Shown piece by piece: positions 1 through 6,800 of a stretch of 38,457 nt of DNA. The notes under the pieces were generated by a model that had not been told where the DNA came from, did no database searches, and saw only the letters and a program-made list of their open reading frames with translations. The stretch is from Isobaculum melis (GTDB lineage Bacteria > Bacillota > Bacilli > Lactobacillales > Carnobacteriaceae), in assembly GCF_900111355.1 (NCBI RefSeq), contig NZ_FOHA01000021.1, forward strand, positions 1 to 38,457, written 5' to 3'. The stretch's first letter is position 1, and each line of letters starts with the position of its first letter. Both the position numbers and the translations under genes were made by a program.

Positions 1-20
1 ATCTCTTAAACATTAAATAG

Positions 21-136
21 TGTGGTGGCGATGGCAAGAAGGATACACCTGTTCCCATGCCGAACACAGAAGTTAAGCTTCTTAGCGCCGATAGTAGTTG
101 AGGGTTTCCCTCTGCAAGGGTAGGACGTTGCCACGC
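21..136 (+). rRNA. rrf: 5S ribosomal RNA
   Basis: The 116-nt sequence has complementary ends (TGTGGTGGCG and the closing ACGTTGCCACGC) and the conserved internal CCGAACACAGAAGTTAAG block of Firmicute 5S rRNA. It is immediately followed by a tRNA cluster, so the window opens at the 3' end of an rRNA operon; the 16S and 23S genes would lie upstream of the window. Confidence 0.96.
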
Positions 137-146
137 ATTTAATTAT

Positions 147-220
147 TCCGAAATAGCTCAGTTGGTAGTAGCGCATGACTGTTAATCATGATGTCGTAGG
201 TTCGAGTCCTACTTTCGGAG
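147..220 (+). tRNA. tRNA-Asn(GTT)
   Basis: Cloverleaf with acceptor TCCGAAA/TTTCGGA, anticodon GTT in loop CTGTTAA and T-loop TTCGAGT. CCA is not encoded. First tRNA after the 5S gene. Confidence 0.95.
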
Positions 221-288
221 TCATATATCTATCAAATAGAAGAAGGATATATATCAATACGTGAAGTATTGGGAAGCATTTTGAATCT

Positions 289-377
289 GGAGAGTTGTCC
301 GAGCTGGCCGAAGGAGCATGATTGGAAATCATGTAGGCGGGTAAACTGTCTCAAGGGTTCGAATCCCTTACTCTCCG
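289..377 (+). tRNA. tRNA-Ser(GGA)
   Basis: 89-nt class II tRNA with a long variable arm. Acceptor GGAGAGT/ACTCTCC, anticodon GGA in loop TTGGAAA, T-loop TTCGAAT. CCA is not encoded. Confidence 0.94.
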
Positions 378-393
378 TTTAGTTCTAATTAAA

Positions 394-465
394 GGCCCGT
401 TGGTCAAGCGGTTAAGACACCGCCCTTTCACGGCGGTATCACGGGTTCGATTCCCGTACGGGTCA
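394..465 (+). tRNA. tRNA-Glu(TTC)
   Basis: Acceptor GGCCCGT/ACGGGTC, anticodon TTC in CTTTCAC, T-loop TTCGATT. CCA is not encoded. Confidence 0.95.
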
Positions 466-475
466 TTTTAAAGTT

Positions 476-548
476 GGAGGTTTAGCTCAGCTGGGAGAGC
501 ATCTGCCTTACAAGCAGAGGGTCAGCGGTTCGATCCCGTTAACCTCCA
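476..548 (+). tRNA. tRNA-Val(TAC)
   Basis: Acceptor GGAGGTT/AACCTCC with discriminator A, anticodon TAC in CTTACAA, T-loop TTCGATC. CCA is not encoded. Confidence 0.95.
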
Positions 549-592
549 TTGTTTTTCTTAAAAAACAAATGTGGCGTAGTTAATTTAAAGTT

Positions 593-669
593 GGTCTGGT
601 AGTTCAGCTGGTTAGAATGCCTGCCTGTCACGCAGGAGGTCGCGGGTTCGAGTCCCGTCCAGACCGCCA
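593..669 (+). tRNA. tRNA-Asp(GTC)
   Basis: Acceptor GGTCTGG/CCAGACC, anticodon GTC in CTGTCAC, T-loop TTCGAGT, encoded CCA. Confidence 0.95.
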
Positions 670-699
670 TTTTAAAATTAAATAATTACCTATAAAAAT

Positions 700-775
700 G
701 GCTCGGTAGCTCAGTTGGTAGAGCAATGGATTGAAGCTCCATGTGTCGGCAGTTCGATTCTGTCCCGCGCCACCA
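700..775 (+). tRNA. tRNA-Phe(GAA)
   Basis: Anticodon GAA in TTGAAGC, T-loop TTCGATT, encoded CCA. The acceptor arms are GGCTCGG and CCGCGCC, leaving one T-C mismatch at the fourth pair; the other six pair. This could be a tolerated substitution or an assembly error. Confidence 0.93.
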
Positions 776-782
776 TTATATT

Positions 783-866
783 GGAGGGGTAGCGAAGTGG
801 CTAAACGCGGCGGACTGTAAATCCGCTCCTTCGGGTTCGGCAGTTCGAATCTGCCCCCCTCCACCA
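783..866 (+). tRNA. tRNA-Tyr(GTA)
   Basis: Class II tRNA with a long variable arm, acceptor GGAGGGG/CCCCTCC, anticodon GTA in CTGTAAA, encoded CCA. Confidence 0.95.
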
Positions 867-894
867 TTTTTTTAATTTGAAATCTTTAACTTTT

Positions 895-968
895 AGGGGT
901 ATAGTTTAAAGGTAGAACAGCGGTCTCCAAAACCGTTAGTGTGGGTTCAATTCCTGCTACCCCTGCCA
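895..968 (+). tRNA. tRNA-Trp(CCA)
   Basis: Acceptor AGGGGTA/TACCCCT with discriminator G, anticodon CCA in CTCCAAA, encoded 3' CCA. Confidence 0.95.
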
Positions 969-981
969 TTATATTTATGAT

Positions 982-1055
982 GGCGATTGTGGTGAAGTGG
1001 TTAACACAGCGGATTGTGGTTCCGCCATGCGTGGGTTCGATCCCCATCAGTCGCC
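982..1055 (+). tRNA. tRNA-His(GTG), copy 1
   Basis: Anticodon GTG in TTGTGGT. The extra G at position -1 faces C73, as is typical of tRNA-His (GGCGATTG against CAGTCGCC). Part of a tandem pair with the next gene; it differs by a few bases, including ATT for ACT in the acceptor. Confidence 0.94.
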
Positions 1056-1080
1056 TTTAGAAGAAAATTAATTGAATGAT

Positions 1081-1154
1081 GGCGACTGTGGTGAAGTGGT
1101 TAACACAGCGGATTGTGGTTCCGCCACGCGTGGGTTCGATTCCCATCAGTCGCC
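1081..1154 (+). tRNA. tRNA-His(GTG), copy 2
   Basis: Near-identical to the copy 99 bp upstream, with the same GATGGCGA lead-in, which suggests a local tandem duplication. G-1/C73 and anticodon GTG are intact. Confidence 0.94.
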
Positions 1155-1173
1155 TTGTTATTATTTTATTTAT

Positions 1174-1245
1174 TGGGCTATCGCCAAGCGGTAAGGCAAC
1201 AGACTTTGACTCTGTTATGCGTTGGTTCGAATCCAGCTAGCCCAG
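1174..1245 (+). tRNA. tRNA-Gln(TTG)
   Basis: Acceptor TGGGCTA/TAGCCCA with discriminator G, anticodon TTG in CTTTGAC, T-loop TTCGAAT. CCA is not encoded. Confidence 0.94.
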
Positions 1246-1313
1246 TTGTTTCAAACTTATTCTGCAATTTGATGTTTCTTATTGACAGAGCTGTATAAGT
1301 AATTAAAGATGAT

Positions 1314-1385
1314 GCGGAAGTAGTTCAGTGGTAGAACATCACCTTGCCAAGGTGGGGGTCGCGAGTTCGAACCTCGTCTTCCGCT
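1314..1385 (+). tRNA. tRNA-Gly(GCC)
   Basis: Acceptor GCGGAAG/CTTCCGC, anticodon GCC in TTGCCAA, T-loop TTCGAAC. CCA is not encoded. Confidence 0.94.
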
Positions 1386-1401
1386 TTTTTTATTTCTTTA
1401 C

Positions 1402-1475
<74 letters not shown>

Positions 1476-1505
1476 ATTTTTAAATTTGTTTATAAATAGA
1501 GTAAT

Positions 1506-1589
1506 GCCGGTGTGGCGGAATTGGCAGACGCGCTGGACTCAAAATCCTGTGATCTCACGATCGTGCCGGTTCGACCCCGGCCACCGGTA
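1506..1589 (+). tRNA. tRNA-Leu(CAA), integration target
   Basis: Class II tRNA with acceptor GCCGGTG/CACCGGT, anticodon CAA in CTCAAAA, a long variable arm, and no encoded CCA. The anticodon stem CTGGA/TCCTG has one T-T mismatch. The 3' 53 nt, from the anticodon arm on, are repeated at 6379, so the present 3' half was probably supplied by the island integrated here. Confidence 0.92.
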
Positions 1590-1591
1590 TA
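1537..1591. repeat. attL-like direct repeat in tRNA-Leu
   Basis: These 55 bp match 6379-6433 with a single difference (A at 1557, G at 6399). The repeat starts in the anticodon loop and runs two bases past the discriminator base, the classic crossover region for tyrosine integrases that use tRNA 3' ends. Confidence 0.88.
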
Positions 1592-1596
1592 CGTTG

Positions 1597-1637
1597 ATAC
1601 ACCAGTATTCCTATAAGGAGTATTGGTGTATTTTTTT
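1597..1637 (+). terminator. Intrinsic terminator after tRNA-Leu (island side)
   Basis: A 15-bp hairpin (ATACACCAGTATTCC against GGAGTATTGGTGTAT, two G-T pairs) is followed by seven T. It ends the tRNA transcript and probably also the converging integrase remnant. It lies inside the island, so it replaces the native terminator now at 6437. Confidence 0.85.
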
Positions 1638-1660
1638 GTTATTTTAAAGAAATAAGTCAC

Positions 1661-2245
1661 TTAAAAATCACTTAACTTAAAAATATCGTCTAATGGGTCG
1701 CTTACACTACGCTGTTTATTTGGATATAAGTGCGAATAAGTATCTATAGTAGTTGTGATACTTGAGTGTCTTAAACATTCTTTAATAGTGTCATATTCTT
1801 CACGCCCTTTACTTAAATGAATAAGTAGTGCAACGTGTGAATGTCTGAAATCGTGAATCCTAATGGGTCTTAACTTAGGGTTCTTTTTTAAATACTGTTT
1901 AAATTTTTTGTGAACCATATCCTTATTTGTCCGTTTTGGTTGAAATTGAAATACTTGTATTTCATTATCTAGCTCCATAAGATAAGACTCTAAAAGTTTT
2001 TGTTGTTCTGTCTTCCATTTTTTTTAGGTATCAGAAAGTTATTTGTTGATGGTGATTCGTCTGATTGAAGCTTTTGTTTTTGGTTCGCTAATGATCGTTT
2101 GACCTTTAATGATACTAGTTGTTTTATTGATGTTTATTTCTCCAGTAATAAAATCGATGTCATTCCATGTAAGTGCTAATGATTCCCCAATTCTCATAAA
2201 GGTAGAATCAGATCTTGATAGTGAAATACAGAAAAACACAAGCAC
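1661..2245 (-). pseudogene. Tyrosine integrase pseudogene (two in-frame stops, 5' part lost)
   Basis: Read on the minus strand, 2245-2039 gives a segment with FMRIGESLALTWNDIDF, which contains the first catalytic Arg, and a PKTKAS segment with the beta-hairpin Lys. After TAA at 2041-2039 the same frame continues, meets a second TAA at 2026-2024, then reads KKWKTEQQKLLESY into the 1978-1661 segment. That segment has IRIHDFRH (the HxxR motif), LRHSSITTT and the nucleophile Tyr in DTYSHLYP. One reading frame broken by two nonsense codons is therefore visible, and no frameshift is needed. The N-terminal arm-binding and core-binding domains are missing: upstream sequence is instead a different ORF on the other strand. 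The stop lies close to attL, as is usual for integrative elements. The function is lost; the family assignment is firm. Confidence 0.85.
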
Positions 2246-2654
2246 TCCTACTAATGATAATTTGAAAGATTCTTCATCTGTAGCAACAGAAAAAGAATCA
2301 GTAAATTATCAGGAAGATGTCAAAAAATTCTTAAAAAAAATGTACAATTATGATAACAAAACTGACAGAGTGGTCAAACTTGAAGACTCTGTCACGGATT
2401 CCTTTAAGAATTATTTATCAGCTATTCAAGGAACATCAAACTTAGAATATCAGAGTGTGTTACAAAATTATGATATTTATAAGATTGATGAAGTGAATGA
2501 GACTGTAGTTGTTCGTGTAAAATCAATGTTTAAAGTTAGTGAACAAAATCAAACGGTAATGGATACATTGTTAACTTTTAAATTCAAAGATAGAAAAGTG
2601 GATAAACAATCTATTGAAGCTATTCAAAGTCAAAATCAAATGAAACAATGGTAG
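2109..2654 (+). pseudogene. Chimeric ORF: 3' part of an unrecognised gene joined to antisense integrase DNA
   Basis: The 181-codon frame is open, but about its first 40 codons lie antisense to the integrase remnant and there is no good ribosome binding site at the ATG. From about residue 40 the composition changes to a polar, Ser/Thr/Asn-rich stretch and then a compact domain (from about YQEDVKKFLKKMY to the end QNQMKQW). It looks like the C-terminal half of a secreted or anchored accessory protein whose own start was lost by deletion. I do not recognise the family; a conjugation-type accessory protein is one possibility. Its last codons are part of the 113-bp module repeated at 4758, where only the tail survives. 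Expression as a protein is doubtful. Confidence 0.5.
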
Positions 2655-2665
2655 ATTAGTTTAAT

Positions 2666-2704
2666 AAAAATTCTATGCGTAGTATTTTTGCGTATAGAAT
2701 TTTT
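2666..2704 (+). terminator. Intrinsic terminator in module copy 1
   Basis: The AAAAATTCTATGCGTA arm pairs with TGCGTATAGAATTTTT, including G-T pairs. In the second copy these become A-T pairs (ATACGT/ACGTAT), so the stem is conserved despite base changes. Confidence 0.75.
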
Positions 2705-2717
2705 GCTTTTTCAGTGA

Positions 2718-2723
2718 TATAAT
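2718..2723 (+). promoter_or_regulatory. Extended -10 promoter of the first nuclease-like gene
   Basis: TATAAT is preceded by TGA, giving the extended -10 pattern TGnTATAAT; no good -35 is seen at 17 bp. The identical sequence stands upstream of the second cargo gene. The leader to the start codon is about 200 nt. Confidence 0.55.
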
Positions 2724-2937
2724 GGTACGCAAAGAGCGATAAAATGAATATAATTTTGATTTAATTAAAAGTCGAGCTAAGTATTTAACGCCCTCAGAGC
2801 ATGAGAATAGAAATTCGATGAGTTAAAAGTATAGTTTTGTACATTGAAAGAATAAATCATGGTTTTATAAATAAGTACAAAATATTACGATTTAAGTTGC
2901 AATATGTTAAGTGAGATATTTTATACGAGGTGTAAGT

Positions 2938-4626
2938 ATGATTGATGATAAAGAATATGAAATTTTTTTTAAAAAAATGAACTCTCTAAGAGATTCAATT
3001 GATGATGAGTATAGTAATAACATAGTTTTTCTGCTTAATCATAAAATCCCAATGATTTTTGAAAAAAGTAAAACGAATTTTATTTTTATGTCTCCTGAAA
3101 TTGTTAAAGAAAATTTAAGTGAACATTATATATTTTCAGAATTAATAAAAAAGTATAGCATTGAAGTAAAAGAATATAATGATAATGATGAAATTTATGA
3201 TTTACTTAATTTTTTTTACAATATATTGAAAGAAAAATTAGATGATTTAATTGAGCAGTCTATGCATGTATATTTATTTTCATTGCAGCAAATGTTAGAT
3301 TACAATATACATATGACTTTGAATTTATCTGAATTATTTTCAGGAAAAGATATAGAGTATAAAAAAATAGAAGAACAAGTATCAAGAGATATTTGTTACA
3401 CATTTTGGTATCATAAACAGTATTTTAAAAGTAAAGGAAAACAAATCAATGAGGCTACCTTATATTTAAATAATTTATTAGCAAGAGATAAACAAGCAAT
3501 ACAAAAATCAATAAGTTATATTTTATCAAAAAAACAGCTTGTTGATGCTGATGAAATAAGTGATAGTAACTCTTTTGATTTTGTCGAACTTTTAAATACC
3601 TCTAGGGCTATCATATTAGTTTTAGAATTATTGGATATCTTTAAAACTAATAAAAAAACAAAAATAAGAGTAACTGATGACTATTTATATCTAAAAAATA
3701 GTGATAGTAGAGTTAAAGATAATTGCTTAGAAGAACAGATTAAAAAAGTTAGTATCGGGCATAACATAACTGACTATGAAACATTCCAAGCTGAAATTTC
3801 TCCAGTTTGTCAAAAATATTTAGGATTGGAAATTTCAGAAATAGATATATTAATATCTAGATTACGAGAAAAAATGAATATATTCAGTTATGTAACGGGT
3901 ACTTCCGATGATATTAGTAAATTAATTTCAGACATATCTAAGTTGGAATTAAGAAATGTCAAATTATTAATTAACCAGCTATTGCATAGTCAAGAATATA
4001 TGAATAATTCAGGATTTTCCAATTATCAGAGGTATTTAAGAAAGCCATTGATTCCTTATGGTAATAACTATTATTGTGTGCAAATTTATATTCTTATATT
4101 TACGTTAATTGGATTGATTGAAGATATAAAATATGGTCTTGTAGAAAATCCAAAATTTAAAAAAGATTTAGAAAATCATGTTCAGAGTATGCAAAATATT
4201 TTTGAATATAATGTAGCAAAAATAATAGAAAATGAATTGCCAAAAAGTAAAATTATATGTGATGTTCCTCAAAATGCTATAGAAGGTATACATCTATATG
4301 GACAAATAGATGTTTTAGTACTTTATAATAGGAATGTTATTGTTATAGAGTGCAAAGCACTACCTATGAAATATGATATGAAATCACAAGTAAATGCTTC
4401 TGGGAAAATAAATAGAGAATTTCAAAATAAAATAAATAAAAAGGTTTTAAATTTAAGGGAAAGAAAAAGTTATGTAGAAAAATTTTTTGAAGGTGAAAAA
4501 ATTAACAAAATTAGAGGGGTAATTGTTTTGAAATATCCCATAAGTTCAACAGAGAGTACGGATAATTTAAAATTTCCTGTTATACATGTATCAGAGTTAA
4601 TTGAATATATAAAAGAAAATAGTTGA
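2938..4626 (+). CDS. Unknown 562-aa protein with C-terminal PD-(D/E)xK nuclease-like domain
   Basis: I do not recognise the full-length family. The start is set at ATG 2938, which follows GAGGTG by a proper spacing; an in-frame GTG at 2911 has no such site. Residues 1 to about 400 are Lys/Asp/Ile-rich and mostly helical, with no domain I can name. The C-terminus has a restriction-endonuclease-like arrangement: a helix with FE at 422-423 (FEYNVAKII), then GQIDVLV with Asp458, then VIVIECKA with Glu471 and Lys473, the ID-x12-ExK pattern of the PD-(D/E)xK superfamily, as in Mrr- and NERD-type proteins. No methyltransferase partner is present, which speaks against a classical restriction-modification pair. 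As island cargo, a phage-defence role is a reasonable inference but unproven. A hairpin follows at 4634. Confidence 0.72.
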   Translation: MIDDKEYEIFFKKMNSLRDSIDDEYSNNIVFLLNHKIPMIFEKSKTNFIFMSPEIVKENLSEHYIFSELIKKYSIEVKEYNDNDEIYDLLNFFYNILKEKLDDLIEQSMHVYLFSLQQMLDYNIHMTLNLSELFSGKDIEYKKIEEQVSRDICYTFWYHKQYFKSKGKQINEATLYLNNLLARDKQAIQKSISYILSKKQLVDADEISDSNSFDFVELLNTSRAIILVLELLDIFKTNKKTKIRVTDDYLYLKNSDSRVKDNCLEEQIKKVSIGHNITDYETFQAEISPVCQKYLGLEISEIDILISRLREKMNIFSYVTGTSDDISKLISDISKLELRNVKLLINQLLHSQEYMNNSGFSNYQRYLRKPLIPYGNNYYCVQIYILIFTLIGLIEDIKYGLVENPKFKKDLENHVQSMQNIFEYNVAKIIENELPKSKIICDVPQNAIEGIHLYGQIDVLVLYNRNVIVIECKALPMKYDMKSQVNASGKINREFQNKINKKVLNLRERKSYVEKFFEGEKINKIRGVIVLKYPISSTESTDNLKFPVIHVSELIEYIKENS

Positions 4627-4633
4627 ATTTAAA

Positions 4634-4673
4634 TAATACCAGAGCTTTGTAGTGTGTAGAGGTATTTTTAAAA
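4634..4673 (+). terminator. Weak terminator-like hairpin after the first nuclease-like gene
   Basis: AATACC pairs with GGTATT across a 20-nt loop and is followed by a short T run. The stem is short, so the call is tentative. A perfect 14-bp palindrome, GTTGATATATCAAC, lies just downstream at 4688-4701; its role is unknown. Confidence 0.4.
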
Positions 4674-4757
4674 TAATTTGCTTGAACGTTGATATATCAA
4701 CCTTTATAAAATCATGCATTTACTTATATGGAAAGACAGTAGACCCTTTCAATAATA

Positions 4758-4869
4758 TATTGAAGTTATTCAAAGTCAAAATCAAATAAAACATGGTAGA
4801 TTAGTTTAATAAAAATTCTATACGTTACATTTTTACGTATAGAATTTTTGCTTTTTCAGTGATATAATG
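4758..4869 (+). repeat. Cassette module, copy 2 (ORF tail, terminator, promoter)
   Basis: This is the second copy of the 2612-2724 module. The ORF tail survives only as about 12 codons (IEVIQSQNQIK and on) with nothing upstream. The hairpin at 4811-4849 and the TGATATAAT promoter (-10 at 4863-4868) are intact and serve the second cargo gene. Such an isolated ORF tail indicates a duplication or cassette insertion by recombination between modules. Confidence 0.83.
4811..4849 (+). terminator. Intrinsic terminator in module copy 2
   Basis: The AAAAATTCTATACGT arm pairs with ACGTATAGAATTTTT, perfect for 15 bp with a short loop, then T-rich sequence. It covaries with copy 1. Confidence 0.75.
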
Positions 4870-4904
4870 TTATTTGGTTGATAAGTGCGACGAGGAGAAG
4901 TTAA

Positions 4905-6266
4905 ATGAAGAATAGTATTGCTGGACTTGGATTATCTACAAAATTTTCTCATTTGAGATTTAAAAATATTGATTTGTTAGAATTTAAATCGTACAATTCA
5001 TTATTAGAATTTGATATTGTGTTAATTGATTTAGACTGTATTTTATTAGAGTATGATACAGAAAATAATCCTTACAAGGGAAAAAAAGTTTTAACGATAG
5101 ATAGTTCGTTCGAGTTCTTATCTGATTATGCCAGAATAAAGAATGAAATTGACTACTTATTAGATATTGGAAAAACTATCTATGTAACTCCACCTGTAGA
5201 TAGAATTTTCTATATACATACTGGGGATAAGCAGTATTCTGGCACTGGTAGAAATCAGAAAATAACAAATGTAGTTCAGGAATTTGATATATTAGATATT
5301 GTCCCGATTTCATTAGATACTACTATTAGTTTTGGTGACAAAGTAACACCTTCAACAGATTCAGTTTATAAGGCTCTATTTGAAGTTAAAGGGATGGATT
5401 ATTGTTATAATGCATATTTTGAGTCTTCGGATACTGGGATACCCCTTGCTTATGTTACAAACACAAAAAAAATTGTCTCTCAAGCTTTTTCTGTAAGTAA
5501 AGGGCACATAGTTTTATTACCATCTGTTTTGGACAGTGAACACTATTTAACTGAAAAAAAATTTCGCGAAGTGGTAAATTCTTTCTTGCATGTTATTGAT
5601 GATTTGGAAGAAGAAATAAAATCACCACTATCTGATTTCTCTTTGCCAGAGTGGGCTAATAAATATAATATACTTGATGAGAAAGAAAAAAAGAAAAAAA
5701 TTGAAGAAATTGACTTGGAAATTGAAAAATTAATGAGCACACGTGAAAAAATTAATAACAGCTTGATTGGTATCCAAAAATATAAATTAGTATTCACATC
5801 AACTGGAAAAGAGTTAGAAAGTATAGTCTGTGAGTTGCTTTTAGATTTAAGATTTGAAAGTGAATCTGTTGAACATAATCGAGCTGATGGAATTTTTAAA
5901 TATGGGGATACTAAAGTAGTTGTTGAAATTAAAGGAGTTAATGGTAGTTCTGCTGAGAAACATGGTGCCCAGTTAGAGAAATGGGTTGCAGAGTTTATTG
6001 AAAAGGAAGGCATAACTCCCAAGCCATTGTTGATAGTAAATGGATTTAGAAATAAAGATTTATCTGTTAGGAACGATGATGTTTTTCCAAATCAAATGGT
6101 CAATTATTCAGTAAAAAGAGAACATTGTTTGATTTCCACGTTACAATTATTAGGTATTTATTCTGAAATAAAAAATAATCCATCAAGTAAGGATACTATT
6201 ATCAATGAGTTGTTAAATACTATTGGAATTTATGATAAATTCAATGATTATAGAACATTTTTGTAA
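4905..6266 (+). CDS. Unknown 453-aa protein with C-terminal PD-(D/E)xK nuclease-like domain
   Basis: I recognise no full-length family. The ATG follows GAGGAGAAG, a good ribosome binding site, at a proper distance. Residues 1 to about 225 form an unassigned mixed alpha/beta region. Residues about 262-295 are strongly charged and coiled-coil-like (EKEKKKKIEEIDLEIEKL). The C-terminal part has a helix GKELESIVCELL (about 301-312), RADGIF with Asp328, and VVVEIKG with Glu341 and Lys343, then a conserved-looking AQLEKW helix. This is the PD-(D/E)xK pattern, with the same Asp-to-Glu spacing (13) as the upstream protein, although the two are otherwise not obviously related. A DNA- or RNA-cleaving defence role is inferred from motif and context only. 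Only about 110 bp separate its stop from attR. Confidence 0.72.
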   Translation: MKNSIAGLGLSTKFSHLRFKNIDLLEFKSYNSLLEFDIVLIDLDCILLEYDTENNPYKGKKVLTIDSSFEFLSDYARIKNEIDYLLDIGKTIYVTPPVDRIFYIHTGDKQYSGTGRNQKITNVVQEFDILDIVPISLDTTISFGDKVTPSTDSVYKALFEVKGMDYCYNAYFESSDTGIPLAYVTNTKKIVSQAFSVSKGHIVLLPSVLDSEHYLTEKKFREVVNSFLHVIDDLEEEIKSPLSDFSLPEWANKYNILDEKEKKKKIEEIDLEIEKLMSTREKINNSLIGIQKYKLVFTSTGKELESIVCELLLDLRFESESVEHNRADGIFKYGDTKVVVEIKGVNGSSAEKHGAQLEKWVAEFIEKEGITPKPLLIVNGFRNKDLSVRNDDVFPNQMVNYSVKREHCLISTLQLLGIYSEIKNNPSSKDTIINELLNTIGIYDKFNDYRTFL

Positions 6267-6378
6267 AATTACTGACTTTGCACTGAATTAGGTTGTTTTT
6301 GGGATGTATTCATAGTTTCAAAATGTGATAAATATTATTAAACATTGTATTTTGTTACTAATAATAACATATAATAGA

Positions 6379-6433
6379 ACTCAAAATCCTGTGATCTCGC
6401 GATCGTGCCGGTTCGACCCCGGCCACCGGTATA
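6379..6433. repeat. attR-like direct repeat (3' end of tRNA-Leu)
   Basis: Copy of 1537-1591 with one mismatch. It is followed directly by a strong terminator, so this is most likely the original chromosomal 3' end of tRNA-Leu displaced by the island. Confidence 0.88.
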
Positions 6434-6436
6434 TCT

Positions 6437-6478
6437 AGAGCACCAACGTTTTCAATTATGTTGGTGCTCTTCTTTTTG
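6437..6478 (+). terminator. Original tRNA-cluster terminator
   Basis: AGAGCACCAAC pairs perfectly with GTTGGTGCTCT, followed by TTCTTTTT. It would have lain just after tRNA-Leu before the island inserted. Confidence 0.88.
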
Positions 6479-6563
6479 TTTTGGTTATTTTTAGGAAAGT
6501 CTCCACTTTGTGCCATGAATGTTTCCAGATATAAGCAGAATAAATAAAAAACTAAAAATAACC

Positions 6564-6733
6564 ATGTCAAAAGATGAGATTGAAAAATTTGTCTACCAGA
6601 AAGTCGAATGTGAAACTAATATTATAATAAAATAGGCAAGAACTATTATATTGAAGATAAGAAAAATAAAGTTAGACTTACTGTTACTGTTAATTCCTAT
6701 ACATATAGAATTATTACTGCTGACAAACTCTGA
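6564..6733 (+). pseudogene. DUF3781-like small gene, frameshifted
   Basis: One frame reads MSKDEIEKFVYQKVECET and on to a TAG. The next frame then continues with IGKNYYIEDKK and ends in VNSYTYRIITADKL followed by TGA. Restoring one A in the A-run near 6637 would join them into one protein of about 56 codons. The GKNYYI and SYTYRIITADK segments resemble the DUF3781 family as I remember it; this was not searched. A poor ribosome binding site and the frameshift argue that it is dead. Confidence 0.5.
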
Positions 6734-6800
6734 ACGCTATAGCTTTATAACTTGCTATATTAACATGAGTCAATTACTAGCACCCAAAAATCAATAAAAA

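Larger units (their letters stand above)
2612..2724 (+). repeat. Cassette module, copy 1 (ORF tail, terminator, promoter)
   Basis: About 113 bp, roughly 90% identical to 4758-4869. It contains the last codons of the upstream ORF, a hairpin at 2666-2704 with T-rich 3' side, and an extended -10 promoter (TGATATAAT, -10 at 2718-2723). It lies upstream of the first nuclease-like gene. Confidence 0.85.
1537..6433. mobile_element. Degenerate genomic island integrated in tRNA-Leu(CAA)
   Basis: The boundaries are the 55-bp direct repeats at 1537 and 6379. The island holds, from left, a terminator, an integrase pseudogene pointing at attL, a truncated ORF, and two large proteins with nuclease-like C-termini, each behind a copy of the same 113-bp module. 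Coding is visibly more AT-rich than in the eut region. I see no excisionase, replication or transfer gene. With its integrase broken by two in-frame stops, the element is presumably immobile unless helped in trans. Identification as an island rests on the repeats plus the integrase; its origin is unknown. Confidence 0.85.

Noticed and set aside
628-867. 79-codon minus-strand frame over the tRNA-Asp/Phe/Tyr genes
   Set aside because: It lies entirely on tRNA genes; the peptide (GRDSNPRP-type) is the well-known spurious translation of tRNA clusters.
1113-1298. 61-codon plus-strand frame over tRNA-His and tRNA-Gln
   Set aside because: Overlaps two clear tRNAs and has no ribosome binding site.
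5543-6022. 159-codon minus-strand frame opposite the second nuclease-like gene
   Set aside because: Low-complexity Ser/Phe/Ile peptide, the shadow of a Lys/Glu-rich coding strand.
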